Source: Verrucomicrobiaceae bacterium (GTDB lineage: Bacteria > Verrucomicrobiota > Verrucomicrobiia > Verrucomicrobiales > Akkermansiaceae). Taken from it: 49,834 nt of DNA. The notes under the pieces are model-generated. The model was not told where the DNA came from, searched no databases, and saw only the letters and a list, made by a program, of their open reading frames with translations. The stretch's first letter is position 1, and every line of letters starts with the position of its first letter. Positions 35,639 to 44,027 of the stretch are shown here, piece by piece. The stretch spans positions 1 to 49,834 of the forward strand of contig JAIYDP010000168.1 of the NCBI GenBank assembly GCA_027487435.1, written 5' to 3'. A program made the position numbers and the translations under genes.

Positions 35639-36676
35639 TCACTGCGATGCTTCACGATGCATCTCACAACTGTGCGCGGCAAAGCCAGCACCGAAGGCCG
35701 TAAGCCACCAAGAGCGGTCTTCAGGGTTGCTAGCGAGGCGTTTTTCTAAGGCAAAAAGCACGGAGGGGCTGCTCATATTGCCATGCTCGCGCAGCACATC
35801 ACGAGTCTCAAGCAAGTGGAAAGGAAGTGCCGCTTCGAGTGCTTCGATTACGTCTCGCCCGCCCGAGTGCGCCAAGATTTGATCGGGTGTGGTGCTGCGT
35901 TTTTCATAGAGGGTGGCAACGGCCTCGGCGGCTAAAATTGGCACAGAGCGATGGAGTTGATTGCGCAGCTTTCCCATGTGATTGGTGAAGCGGATTTTTT
36001 CGCGGTGTTCGGGGCGATGTGTGGTGTGAAAATGGCTCATTTTCCACGTTGTGTTGGCCAATTCGGCACTGCCTTTCCATAAGCTTGCCGCGGCGCCGTC
36101 GCCAAACAAGCAGAGGCTGATGAGCACACCGCCATCATTTTCCACATGGAAGGCAGCGGAGCAAATTTCTACTGCTACCACGGCCACAGTGGCAGCAGGA
36201 TTTGCGGACAGATATCCATGCGCAGCACGCAGTGTGGGGATCGCAGCACCGCAGCCGAGTCCCACCATGTCGGAAAGGTAGGTGTCATGGCGTAGGCCGA
36301 CTTTTTCGGCGATATGAGACGTCAGCCCAGGACAAAGATAACCAGTGCAGGTGCAGAGAAACAGCGCATCGATTTCGTCGGCTCTGGTTGCGGATTCAGC
36401 GAGACATTTTTCCAAGGCAAGCGCGGCAAGTATCGTGGCTTCGCGTTCGAAGTGTTCGTTGAGTTCTTGGGCGTTTTTTGAAAATACTGGGGAGATTTCT
36501 TTTAGTGCAAATTGCCTTTCGGCGATGCCAGAGTCACCCGTGAGAACTTTTTCTAACAACTTTTGTGATTTTTGCTCAAGCTGCGCGAACCACTCACCTT
36601 GTTTCATGGCATGGAAACAGTCCTGTTGCGAATATCGATGCGGAGGATTCGCCGTGGCGATGCTGTGAAGATACAT
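35639..36676 (-). CDS. Type III polyketide synthase
   Basis: The 345-residue enzyme is of the chalcone/stilbene synthase type. It condenses malonyl-CoA onto a starter acyl-CoA, often giving alkyl-pyrones or resorcinols. The thiolase-fold catalytic triad is visible: Cys142 in GLGCGAA, His270 in ILAHSGG and Asn300 in EHGNMSSPS. The FGDGAAA turn is present. It starts 4 bases after the FAD oxidoreductase stop, in a three-gene operon with that gene and a methyltransferase. These could reduce and methylate the polyketide; the product is unknown. Confidence 0.92.
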   Translation of the reverse strand: MYLHSIATANPPHRYSQQDCFHAMKQGEWFAQLEQKSQKLLEKVLTGDSGIAERQFALKEISPVFSKNAQELNEHFEREATILAALALEKCLAESATRADEIDALFLCTCTGYLCPGLTSHIAEKVGLRHDTYLSDMVGLGCGAAIPTLRAAHGYLSANPAATVAVVAVEICSAAFHVENDGGVLISLCLFGDGAAASLWKGSAELANTTWKMSHFHTTHRPEHREKIRFTNHMGKLRNQLHRSVPILAAEAVATLYEKRSTTPDQILAHSGGRDVIEALEAALPFHLLETRDVLREHGNMSSPSVLFALEKRLASNPEDRSWWLTAFGAGFAAHSCEMHREASQ

Positions 36677-36680
36677 GGAA

Positions 36681-37703
36681 TCAATTGCGAGTGAGGTGAT
36701 ACAAGGGGCGGATGGCTAGCATTTCAGCTTTTGCGAGAATGGTAAGTGGCTTTTGCCATAAGGACGAAAGCAGCAGATGTTGCACAAGTCCTGCCCAGCG
36801 TAGGCGCGAATGAAATCGCGATTGCAAGACCTTTTCGATGCGTTCTAACGAAACAGTCCAGGAGCAATCGCCTCTGCTGTAATCGATGATGTGCGGCAGT
36901 GCGCATTCGGCTGATTGGAGAGCCATGCTCATGCCGTTGCCGGTGAAAGGTGGGATGATGCTGTGTGCATCTCCCAAGGTGTTGTTAGGTGCCTGTTGTT
37001 TGCCCAAGGCAAAACCCGCGATGCCGGTAATGGATTGTGGTCGCCACTCTGCGCCGCGCACTCGTTCAGCTAAATGGTTTAGGCCGCAGGCTTGGAGATG
37101 TGCGGGTATCAATTCTTCCTTGGTCGCGCGTAGCGATGGCTGAATGCGAAATAGCCCGCAAAGGTTGATCCATCCGTCCTCGATCTGGCTTAATCCCACA
37201 TATCCATTTCGCCCTAGGTGCATTTCGAGTCCAGCTCGCATGGAAATCCCGCGCAGGTGCATTTTGCAGCCCATCCATTGGGACTTGCCTTTGACGATCT
37301 TGCGTCCCGCGCACCACAGCGTTCCTGGTTTGTTGTTGTTCGTCATTTCTCGACGCGTTTGTTCTTCCAATATACCGCCGAGGCTGCGGAAATGATGGGC
37401 TAGTCGCTCATCGAGCAAAAATCGCGAAATCGCAATCGCGGGGTAGGGGAGGTCAAAGCTAGTCAGAAATCCCTCGCCGTCATACCATGCTGTAGTGCGA
37501 TGAAGCAGGTGACCTTCGAGACAATCGCGAATACCCAAAGTTTCGAGAGTGGACTGCGATGTTCCGGAAATGAATTCCCCACAAACGCGATGTCGAGGAT
37601 AACGCATCGCCTCATATAGCGTCACTGGAACATCATGCCGTCGCAACGCGATGCCGAGAGAAAGTCCCGCGAGTCCGCCGCCAATGATTTCAATGGGTTT
37701 CAC
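36681..37703 (-). CDS. FAD-dependent oxidoreductase (T3PKS cluster)
   Basis: The 340-residue flavoprotein has an N-terminal Rossmann motif [15 protein letters not shown] and a following RVCGEFISG segment like geranylgeranyl-reductase and PHBH-type monooxygenases. [23 protein letters not shown] supplies the second FAD contact (GDA..IPP.TGNGM). The reaction could be hydroxylation or reduction of the polyketide. The start codon is GTG at 37703, within the end of the methyltransferase gene (14-nt overlap). Confidence 0.88.
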   Translation of the reverse strand: MKPIEIIGGGLAGLSLGIALRRHDVPVTLYEAMRYPRHRVCGEFISGTSQSTLETLGIRDCLEGHLLHRTTAWYDGEGFLTSFDLPYPAIAISRFLLDERLAHHFRSLGGILEEQTRREMTNNNKPGTLWCAGRKIVKGKSQWMGCKMHLRGISMRAGLEMHLGRNGYVGLSQIEDGWINLCGLFRIQPSLRATKEELIPAHLQACGLNHLAERVRGAEWRPQSITGIAGFALGKQQAPNNTLGDAHSIIPPFTGNGMSMALQSAECALPHIIDYSRGDCSWTVSLERIEKVLQSRFHSRLRWAGLVQHLLLSSLWQKPLTILAKAEMLAIRPLYHLTRN

Positions 37704-38364
37704 GGCGATGAATTTCGACGCGATTTGCCCCGCGCCAATGGTGAGATGTTTCGTAGGCCCATGAATGATCAGGTAAAATATGCTCGGCGAGTTCGGTGCC
37801 GCAGAAGCCTGCTTGGATGCTCACGCGCATGTCATGTCGCGTGACTTCGTTACAAAACGGATGGAGACTAGTTCCAAGTAGGGAAACCGCCTTGTTGCGC
37901 CATGGCTCAACGATCAAAGCATGGTCACAAGCCTCAACCCATCGGCGAAAGAGCGATAGCTCCTCATCGGCAAAGTGATGAAGAAACATCGAGCACAGCA
38001 AGATCATAGGTCGCCCATATTCTTTCGCTGGTGGCGTAGCTTCACGGATGTCGCCACTATACCAATGCACGGGTGCTGGCAATCCATCAGGGCGATGTTG
38101 AAAATCGTAGGCATGGATCGTCGCGTCCGGGTAGTGTTGAAGCAATTTTCGACAAAAAGATCCATCACCCGCCCCGAGTTCGATGAAAGTCACGGCGGAT
38201 TTCCGTGCGATGGGATCAATCTTTCGCAGCATCCATCGTTCATTGCCCATGAGAAAATGAATCAGGCGTAAGTCACGTCGAGAACGTAAGGCCTGCGGAT
38301 CATCTGCTGGTAAGGAATCCAGCAGTTCGGGAACAAGAACTCGATGTCGTAGGGGTGGATTCAA
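37690..38364 (-). CDS. SAM-dependent methyltransferase (T3PKS cluster)
   Basis: The 224-residue protein has a class I Rossmann-fold methyltransferase core. Motif I is FIELGAGDGSFC, motif II is near IHAYDFQ, and SGDIRE and LLCSMFLHHF follow. It probably methylates the product of the adjacent polyketide synthase. The start is TTG at 38364; no ATG is available upstream in frame before a stop. It is the first gene of the operon and overlaps the FAD gene by 14 nt. Confidence 0.85.
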   Translation of the reverse strand: MNPPLRHRVLVPELLDSLPADDPQALRSRRDLRLIHFLMGNERWMLRKIDPIARKSAVTFIELGAGDGSFCRKLLQHYPDATIHAYDFQHRPDGLPAPVHWYSGDIREATPPAKEYGRPMILLCSMFLHHFADEELSLFRRWVEACDHALIVEPWRNKAVSLLGTSLHPFCNEVTRHDMRVSIQAGFCGTELAEHILPDHSWAYETSHHWRGANRVEIHRRETH

Positions 38365-38411
38365 ATCGATTGAAATCTAGCACCCCTTCTAGAGCATGCA
38401 AACAAAAGTCA

Positions 38412-39014
38412 TCAACCGCGCTGGCGGTACTGAGAAATGCCGTCAGCAATGCCATCTGCGGTGGCTTGACGGAACCAAGCGCGGCGCATTTTATTGCGTT
38501 CATTCGTATTACTTACGAAGCCGCATTCTACCAAAATGGCAGGCATTTTTGCGTTGCGGATCACGTAATATCTTGCGTGCTTGATACCGCGCGTGTCACC
38601 GCGAGTGCGGCGCAGAATGCTGCTCTGCACATAAGAAGCTAGGGGCTTGCTTTCCGCAGAATGGTAAAATGTTTCCAATCCGCAGGCCTCTTGGCGCCAA
38701 GTGAAATTGTAATGAACGCTGACGAAAATGGCGTTGCGATAGCGCGATGCCATGGAAACACGCTGGGGAAGAGATATGAAGTAATCGCTCCGCCGCAGAA
38801 CGGTGGTTTTGTAGCCTTTTTTGCGCAGGCTGGCTTCGAGTCGCAGTGAAGTGTCAAGGCACAGGTGCTTCTCATAAACGCGTCCCCATTGGCATCCTTT
38901 GTCGTGCCCTCCGTGTCCGGGATCGATGACAACGGTATTGAAGTAGCGAGCTTCTGCGGTGGCGCAAGTGAGCCATGTCGCAAGGGCGGTGAGGAGTGTG
39001 AAAATCGTTTTCAT
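38412..39014 (-). CDS. N-acetylmuramoyl-L-alanine amidase (Amidase_3)
   Basis: The 200-residue secreted zinc amidase cuts the bond between MurNAc and the stem peptide. A signal peptide (about 1-22) is present. Zinc ligands are His34 (DPGHGG), Glu48 (VYEKHL) and His101 (SVHYN), with catalytic Glu163 in LVECGF. It is a single catalytic domain without SPOR, LysM or AMIN. It lies 47 bases upstream of the methyltransferase start, which may be a separate unit. Confidence 0.94.
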   Translation of the reverse strand: MKTIFTLLTALATWLTCATAEARYFNTVVIDPGHGGHDKGCQWGRVYEKHLCLDTSLRLEASLRKKGYKTTVLRRSDYFISLPQRVSMASRYRNAIFVSVHYNFTWRQEACGLETFYHSAESKPLASYVQSSILRRTRGDTRGIKHARYYVIRNAKMPAILVECGFVSNTNERNKMRRAWFRQATADGIADGISQYRQRG

Positions 39015-39099
39015 CAGATTTTTTTGTGAGTGAGTCTCAATTTCTTAAGCAGAATAGGTGCCAAAGTTGTGGAAACTCAAGAAAAATGATCAATTTTTC

Positions 39100-39987
39100 T
39101 TAATTATATGTGTATCTTGGGCGATCAGAGAGTTTTCTGATTTTGCTTTTTTGCTTTAATGCTGCGTCGGCATCGAATTTTATGCCGCTCGCTACTTTGA
39201 CCGAACCGTCTGCGAAAGTCATCAAGCTAGGATCACCACCAGCACCCGGGGTGTAGAGATCTCGGCCTAAATAACGACCTTTGTTGTCGATGCGAGCGTA
39301 GAGGAAAAATTCGGGGGTGGCGAGATAAAGAACGTGCATAATTTGTTGCTTATCGATTGCTGCTTGGGGTTTGCGAAATAGCAGCGCTTTGCCAAGGTTT
39401 AGCGTTTGTAGAGAATTACCCGTTTTGCTATCGATGACTTGAACGTAGATCATCGTTTGCTTGTTGCTTGTAAAATTCATCATACGGAATTCTCGCGTAT
39501 CTTTGGTGCCGGCGATACTGAACTTGCTCGACCAGTCAGGCCTGAGGGTGATTGTGTGGAACAGGATGCTATTGGAGGAATAGGCGTTCTCATTGTCCCC
39601 CGTTCGCACGAAGACGGAGACTCGATAGGTGCCTGCTTCACGAATGTTGTAGAGAGAATTGAGGTCGATGGTTTTGGCAACGGCCTGACCAGCGGGGATT
39701 TGTACCGGCGCTGGATTCGGTCGCTGAGACTGAGTCGCAGGCTGGCCACCGCTTCGAGTCACGTTCACTTCGAGCCATGGCAACTGGCCAGAATTCGATA
39801 ACAGCAGATTGCTGCCCGTTTGATTGGTTATCGTGCACTTTACTAGTGCGGCTTCACCTGCAACGAGCTGATTTTGCGGCATAGCAATGCCAATGGCAAC
39901 TTGTGCCTCGACCATGGAGACCAAGAAAAGAAGCATTGCCCAGAGGCTGTTCCAAGTTTGCTTGCTGATTGCGCATTCACGATTCAT
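39100..39987 (-). CDS. Secreted hypothetical protein (295 aa)
   Basis: A hydrophobic N-terminal stretch (about residues 14-28, then AQVAIGI) is a probable signal peptide or anchor. The body starts with an immunoglobulin-like region (VKCTITNQTGSNLLLSN, RVSVFVRTGDN) and continues into a second beta domain. No active-site motif is found, and the family is not recognised. It lies upstream of the amidase on the same strand. A 9-bp A/T-only hairpin overlaps its stop but is too weak to call. Confidence 0.6.
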   Translation of the reverse strand: MNRECAISKQTWNSLWAMLLFLVSMVEAQVAIGIAMPQNQLVAGEAALVKCTITNQTGSNLLLSNSGQLPWLEVNVTRSGGQPATQSQRPNPAPVQIPAGQAVAKTIDLNSLYNIREAGTYRVSVFVRTGDNENAYSSNSILFHTITLRPDWSSKFSIAGTKDTREFRMMNFTSNKQTMIYVQVIDSKTGNSLQTLNLGKALLFRKPQAAIDKQQIMHVLYLATPEFFLYARIDNKGRYLGRDLYTPGAGGDPSLMTFADGSVKVASGIKFDADAALKQKSKIRKLSDRPRYTYN

Positions 39988-40064
39988 GTCTCAGGCTATC
40001 TTGGAGGACAGATGGAGTCAAGCAGTATGCGGCATTACGAATGCATTTCCTTTTGCACGTTGGC

Positions 40065-41795
40065 TCAGTCCTTATCTGCTAAAAAGGATTTCTTGCAGAG
40101 TTCGGCATATTTTCCGCCTCTTGCTAACAATTCATCATGCGCTCCTTGCTCTACGACTCGTCCTGCATCAAGCACGTAGATCACGTCTGCATTTTGAATC
40201 GTCGATAAACGGTGAGCGATGACAAACGAAGTGCGGTTTTTCATTAAGGCATCTAAAGCATTCTGAATTTGCCGCTCTGTTTCGCTGTCAACAGATGCCG
40301 TTGCCTCATCGAGCAAAAGAATCGGCGCGTTTTTTAGCAAAGCCCGAGCGATCGACAGTCGTTGCTTTTCACCTCCGGAGAGTTTCACTCCGCGCTCGCC
40401 CACATTGGTGTCGAGTCCTTTGGGAAGTTCACGGACAAAAACCGCCGCGTGTGCTGCCTCAAGTGCGTCCCACATTTCCTGATCACTCGCACTGCGGCTG
40501 GCAAGTTGAAGATTTTCACGCACCGTGCCATTGAAAAGAAACGCTTCCTGAGTCACATAGCCAAGGTGCGCGCGTAATGACCCTTTGTGCAGCGTGCTGA
40601 GATCCATTCCATCTAAGGTGATCGTTCCGCCGCTACGCTCGTAAAATCTCGCCAAGAGCGATAAAACCGTGGTTTTCCCAGCTCCTGTAGCCCCAACCAG
40701 CGCTACCGTTTGTCCGGGTAAGGCTTCTAACGAAAGCCCATGCAGCGTTGATTGATCTTGATAGGAGAAATCCACCTGATCAAAGCGAACATGGCCACGC
40801 ACGACAGCAGGCAGTTCCGTTCCACTGCGCGCATTCACTTCGTCCTCGCAGTCCAAAATGTCAAACACCCGATCTGCGGCTGCGCGCCCTGATAAAATCA
40901 TTTGATTCAACGAATTGAGTCGATCAATCGGCTCATAGAACAATGATAAAAACAACAAGAAGCCTGTAAATTCTCCTGCTTTGAGACTGCCATCCATCAC
41001 CGCACGCCCACCAAACGCCAGCACCAAAACGTAGCCGGTCATGCGCACAAATGACATACCTGGCGAGTAGAGAGCCCACCATTTCATCATCCGCAGATTG
41101 GCTCGACGTAGCGTTTCTGAAAAATCATTGAAGCGCCGTAATTCTGGTTCTTCTGCTGCATACGCCTTGATTTGACGCACACCGGAAATATTGTCGTGCA
41201 GCATGGCATTGAGATCGGATGTCGCTTCGCGCTGGTTTTTGTATCGATCCCGACCTTTCGTCGAGTAGATCCATGCTCCAATCATCAAAAACGGTACGGG
41301 TAGTGTCGCCCACATCGCCACCCATGGATGGAGAATGTAGAGAAAAACTCCCACGCCCAGAACTTGCAATAAAGCGACCAATCCCTGCTCAATGCCATCA
41401 ATCAACACGCGCTCCATGTTCGTCACGTCTTCTACCACTCGCGTCATCACATCGCCGGTTCGCTTGCTATCAAACCATCGCAGGGGAAGTCGTTGGATTT
41501 TGTCGTACAGATCGGAGCGAATGTCGTAGATCACTTTTTGTTCGAAGGTGTTATTCACCATGATCCTCAAGGCATTGAGCCCATCTTTGAAAAGGAAGCC
41601 TAGCAATGCCATGCCGACCCAGAGGGCAAAAGAATCATGCCGTTCAGGATGCGGGATGATTTCATCAATCACGTGCCTCGTGGCGTTGGGAAATACAAAA
41701 ACGGCTGCCGTCATCCCAACGGCGCAAAAAAGCTGCATCAAAGCGTGAAAAGGATAACGACGCAAATAGCCAAAAACACGAAATATGGACTTCAT
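40065..41795 (-). CDS. MsbA-like ABC exporter (fused permease and ATPase)
   Basis: The product has 576 residues from ATG 41795 (a GTG 18 bases earlier is in frame). Six N-terminal transmembrane helices precede an ATPase domain with Walker A LVGATGAGKTT, signature LSGGEKQRLSIARAL, Walker B ILLLDEATASVD and the HRLST switch. It resembles lipid-A-core flippase or multidrug exporters; substrate cannot be read. The gene faces the coiled-coil pair at 41932 across a divergent promoter region. Confidence 0.93.
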   Translation of the reverse strand: MKSIFRVFGYLRRYPFHALMQLFCAVGMTAAVFVFPNATRHVIDEIIPHPERHDSFALWVGMALLGFLFKDGLNALRIMVNNTFEQKVIYDIRSDLYDKIQRLPLRWFDSKRTGDVMTRVVEDVTNMERVLIDGIEQGLVALLQVLGVGVFLYILHPWVAMWATLPVPFLMIGAWIYSTKGRDRYKNQREATSDLNAMLHDNISGVRQIKAYAAEEPELRRFNDFSETLRRANLRMMKWWALYSPGMSFVRMTGYVLVLAFGGRAVMDGSLKAGEFTGFLLFLSLFYEPIDRLNSLNQMILSGRAAADRVFDILDCEDEVNARSGTELPAVVRGHVRFDQVDFSYQDQSTLHGLSLEALPGQTVALVGATGAGKTTVLSLLARFYERSGGTITLDGMDLSTLHKGSLRAHLGYVTQEAFLFNGTVRENLQLASRSASDQEMWDALEAAHAAVFVRELPKGLDTNVGERGVKLSGGEKQRLSIARALLKNAPILLLDEATASVDSETERQIQNALDALMKNRTSFVIAHRLSTIQNADVIYVLDAGRVVEQGAHDELLARGGKYAELCKKSFLADKD

Positions 41796-41931
41796 TCGGG
41801 GGGATACATGCACTCATGTGGTTGCTTTGTAAAGTCGTGCCTGAAAATAGCAAATTTTACTGTTGCAGAGTGTGAGAAAATACCTAGCATTCGTCGCACA
41901 GCCTCGCGCTAATCTTAATTAAAACCAATTT

Positions 41932-42846
41932 ATGACTTCTACGATCTTAGGCTCCTTATCTCTGGTTCTCCTTGGTTCTTCCGTTTATATCGGCTTGAAA
42001 AACAAGACCATGTATGAAGAACGCATCCAAACGCGCATCGCGGAAGATGACAAAAATAGACGCAAGACTGACACTCTCGCGAAAACTCGTACAGAGCGTG
42101 ACGAAACAAAAGATCAACGTGAAAAGCGCGAGATCGAGTTGGCTGAGTTGAGCAAGAAGCTCGAGGAGCAGAAGGACAAAAACGCTCAGCTCGTAAAGCA
42201 AATCGACGAGAAAAAAGAGCTAATCAACTCACAAAAATTGAAAATCGAGCAGCTCGTCGAGGCTCTCAAGGAATTGGGCGATGTCCAAGAACTCATTCCA
42301 AAGGTCAAGAGAATCAAGAATTCGATCGTTCAGCTTAATGCAGATATCGACGCGGAAAATGCCAAATTGAGCGCATTGATTGCTGAACAAAAACGCACTG
42401 CCGAGGTTATCAAGGGCTTTGAAACAGAAAATGCGTGGCGTAGCGCAGTTGCATCGAATCCAAATCTCAGCACCAGAATCGGCAGAATGTATGATTCGCA
42501 TGGATTCGTTTCACTTCCGGTCGGCAATACCGCTGGCGTGGTAAGTGGTTCGACTCTCGAAGTCGTTCGTGACGGCGGTGCTATTGCGAAATTGGTTGTG
42601 AAGACGGTTGAAGCCAATACCGCAGTAGCCGAATTGATTCCAGGATCGCTCGCTGCTGATACAGTATTGATGGAAGGTGATACCGTGCGATCCACTGTCG
42701 CTGTTTCTGTTCCTGTAGAACCTGTTCCAGCAGTAGCTCCTGCTCTTGAGGCAGAAGAAGCAAAAACCGTTGAAGAAGCTCCCGCCGCAGCACCCAAAGA
42801 GGCGGCTGCTCCAGAAGCTCCCGCCGTCGAAGACATTTTTGAATAA
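41932..42846 (+). CDS. Membrane-anchored coiled-coil protein 1
   Basis: The 304-residue protein has an N-terminal transmembrane segment (about 5-22) and a long charged coiled coil (about 25-170). A compact beta-rich domain follows (about 185-255) with HGFVSLPVGNTAGVVSGSTLEVV and a final MEGDTV. The Ala/Pro/Glu-rich tail (258-304) ends DIFE. The beta domain has the spacing of G..G..L.V...G..I..L.V, and resembles that of the next protein. The start lies in an A-rich leader with no Shine-Dalgarno sequence. No known family is recognised. Confidence 0.75.
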   Translation: MTSTILGSLSLVLLGSSVYIGLKNKTMYEERIQTRIAEDDKNRRKTDTLAKTRTERDETKDQREKREIELAELSKKLEEQKDKNAQLVKQIDEKKELINSQKLKIEQLVEALKELGDVQELIPKVKRIKNSIVQLNADIDAENAKLSALIAEQKRTAEVIKGFETENAWRSAVASNPNLSTRIGRMYDSHGFVSLPVGNTAGVVSGSTLEVVRDGGAIAKLVVKTVEANTAVAELIPGSLAADTVLMEGDTVRSTVAVSVPVEPVPAVAPALEAEEAKTVEEAPAAAPKEAAAPEAPAVEDIFE

Positions 42847-42902
42847 TCTCCTGGCTTGAATCGCACGATACCTACTCACTCCTTTACCAAAAACCACATT
42901 AT

Positions 42903-43724
42903 ATGAAAGCACTACTAAACTTCTTACCCATTGCGATTTGCGGCGCGGGGATTTATTATTCTTACGACGCGAAAAACAAATTTCAGGCGCAGGCTGATGC
43001 CGTGGTAGCGCAGATTGAAGCGAATAAGATTTTGGATACCAATATCAAAAAGGCTGAAGGCGAATTGAGCGTCGAAAAGAAAGGTCTTTCGGATGCGAAC
43101 GAAAGTTATGTCACCGTAGAGGCCGAGTTAGATTCAGCCAAAACCAAGCAAAAGGAAATTGCTCGTGAAATTGCCGTTTACGAAGCCGAGCTTTCTGAAC
43201 AGGCAGAATTGCTTGCTCAACAAGACAAATTGCTCAAGGAAACGAAAGCGGCTGTTGCCGAAGCCCTTGGTAAATCTCCTGATGAAATTAGCGTAGATAC
43301 CATTGCAGGCGATATTGCGAATCTGAACAACACCGAAAAGGATCTCAAAGGAAAATTGGACGAGTTGAACCAGCTTGTTGCTACAGCCGAGGGTAATGTC
43401 GCTCGTAACAAAACAACCATCGCTGACTTGTCATCTCGCAAGCAACGCCGCGATGAGCGTATCGCTTCGAATGCGAAAGAAGCTGTCATTTCTGATGTCG
43501 ATGGCGATTGGGGCATTTGCGTTATCAATGCCGGAAAGAATATGGGCTTTACCCCACAGACACGCCTACTTGTTTTGCGCGGTAAAACTCTGATCGGAAT
43601 TGTCGTTCCTGAAAGTATCGCGGCAAACGAAACCGTTGCAAAAATTGACTACAACTCCCTTGCTGCTGGTGTCAGCATCCAGTCAGGCGACCGCGTGATG
43701 CTTGAAAAGCCCATCACTGATTGA
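42903..43724 (+). CDS. Membrane-anchored coiled-coil protein 2
   Basis: The 273-residue protein has the same plan as the preceding gene: N-terminal transmembrane segment (about 5-22), long coiled coil (about 28-190), and a small beta domain (about 195-268) with WGICVINAGKNMGFTPQTRL, GKTLIGIVVP and IQSGDRV. This last part recalls FlgT-C/OB-like folds (G...G..L.V..GK.IG...V), but the match is by eye. It lacks the acidic tail of protein 1. The 56-base spacing and similar plan suggest a duplicated pair that form a hetero-oligomer (inference). Confidence 0.75.
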   Translation: MKALLNFLPIAICGAGIYYSYDAKNKFQAQADAVVAQIEANKILDTNIKKAEGELSVEKKGLSDANESYVTVEAELDSAKTKQKEIAREIAVYEAELSEQAELLAQQDKLLKETKAAVAEALGKSPDEISVDTIAGDIANLNNTEKDLKGKLDELNQLVATAEGNVARNKTTIADLSSRKQRRDERIASNAKEAVISDVDGDWGICVINAGKNMGFTPQTRLLVLRGKTLIGIVVPESIAANETVAKIDYNSLAAGVSIQSGDRVMLEKPITD

Positions 43725-43752
43725 TCTGTTACAGTTAAACGATTTCCCCATG

Positions 43753-43784
43753 AAAAGCCGCACCAAAACTGGTGCGGTTTTTTT
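43753..43784 (+). terminator. Rho-independent terminator after the coiled-coil pair
   Basis: A perfect 8-bp stem CCGCACCA/TGGTGCGG encloses loop AAAC, followed by T7. It lies about 30 bases past the stop at 43724. Confidence 0.93.
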
Positions 43785-43805
43785 GTAACACAAAAGGTAT
43801 TGTCA

Positions 43806-43875
43806 ACCCGAGATCCGAAGTAGAGAGCCAGAAAGTCGTGGCTAGGCTTGATGGGCATGGCATTTCTTGGCTACA
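43806..43875. mobile_element. MITE-like element, degenerate copy B
   Basis: The first 32 bases from CCCGAG (43807) to AAGTCG (43838) match the minus strand of the right end of the element at 15057-15217 with 3 mismatches. Weaker similarity continues to about 43875 (AGGCTT..TTGG....GCGGGCTG). The other end and matching inverted repeat are not found, so it is truncated or decayed. The remaining bases up to 44027 show no gene. Confidence 0.62.
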
Positions 43876-44027
43876 GCGGGCTGAATGCAGAAGAGCCCAT
43901 GGGTCTCATTCATTGGTGGAAAACCGTAGAAAAGATTTGGAGGGCTATGCAACTTTCCTCATCTTTTTGCAGCGTATCAGGAAAACTACGCAAATGATTT
44001 TGCTCCGATGGGGAGATGTCGCATCGT

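Noticed and set aside
39079..39101. Hairpin AAGAAAAAT/ATTTTTCTT at the stop of the 39100 gene
   Set aside because: A stem of almost only A/T, without a following U-run, is too weak to call a terminator.
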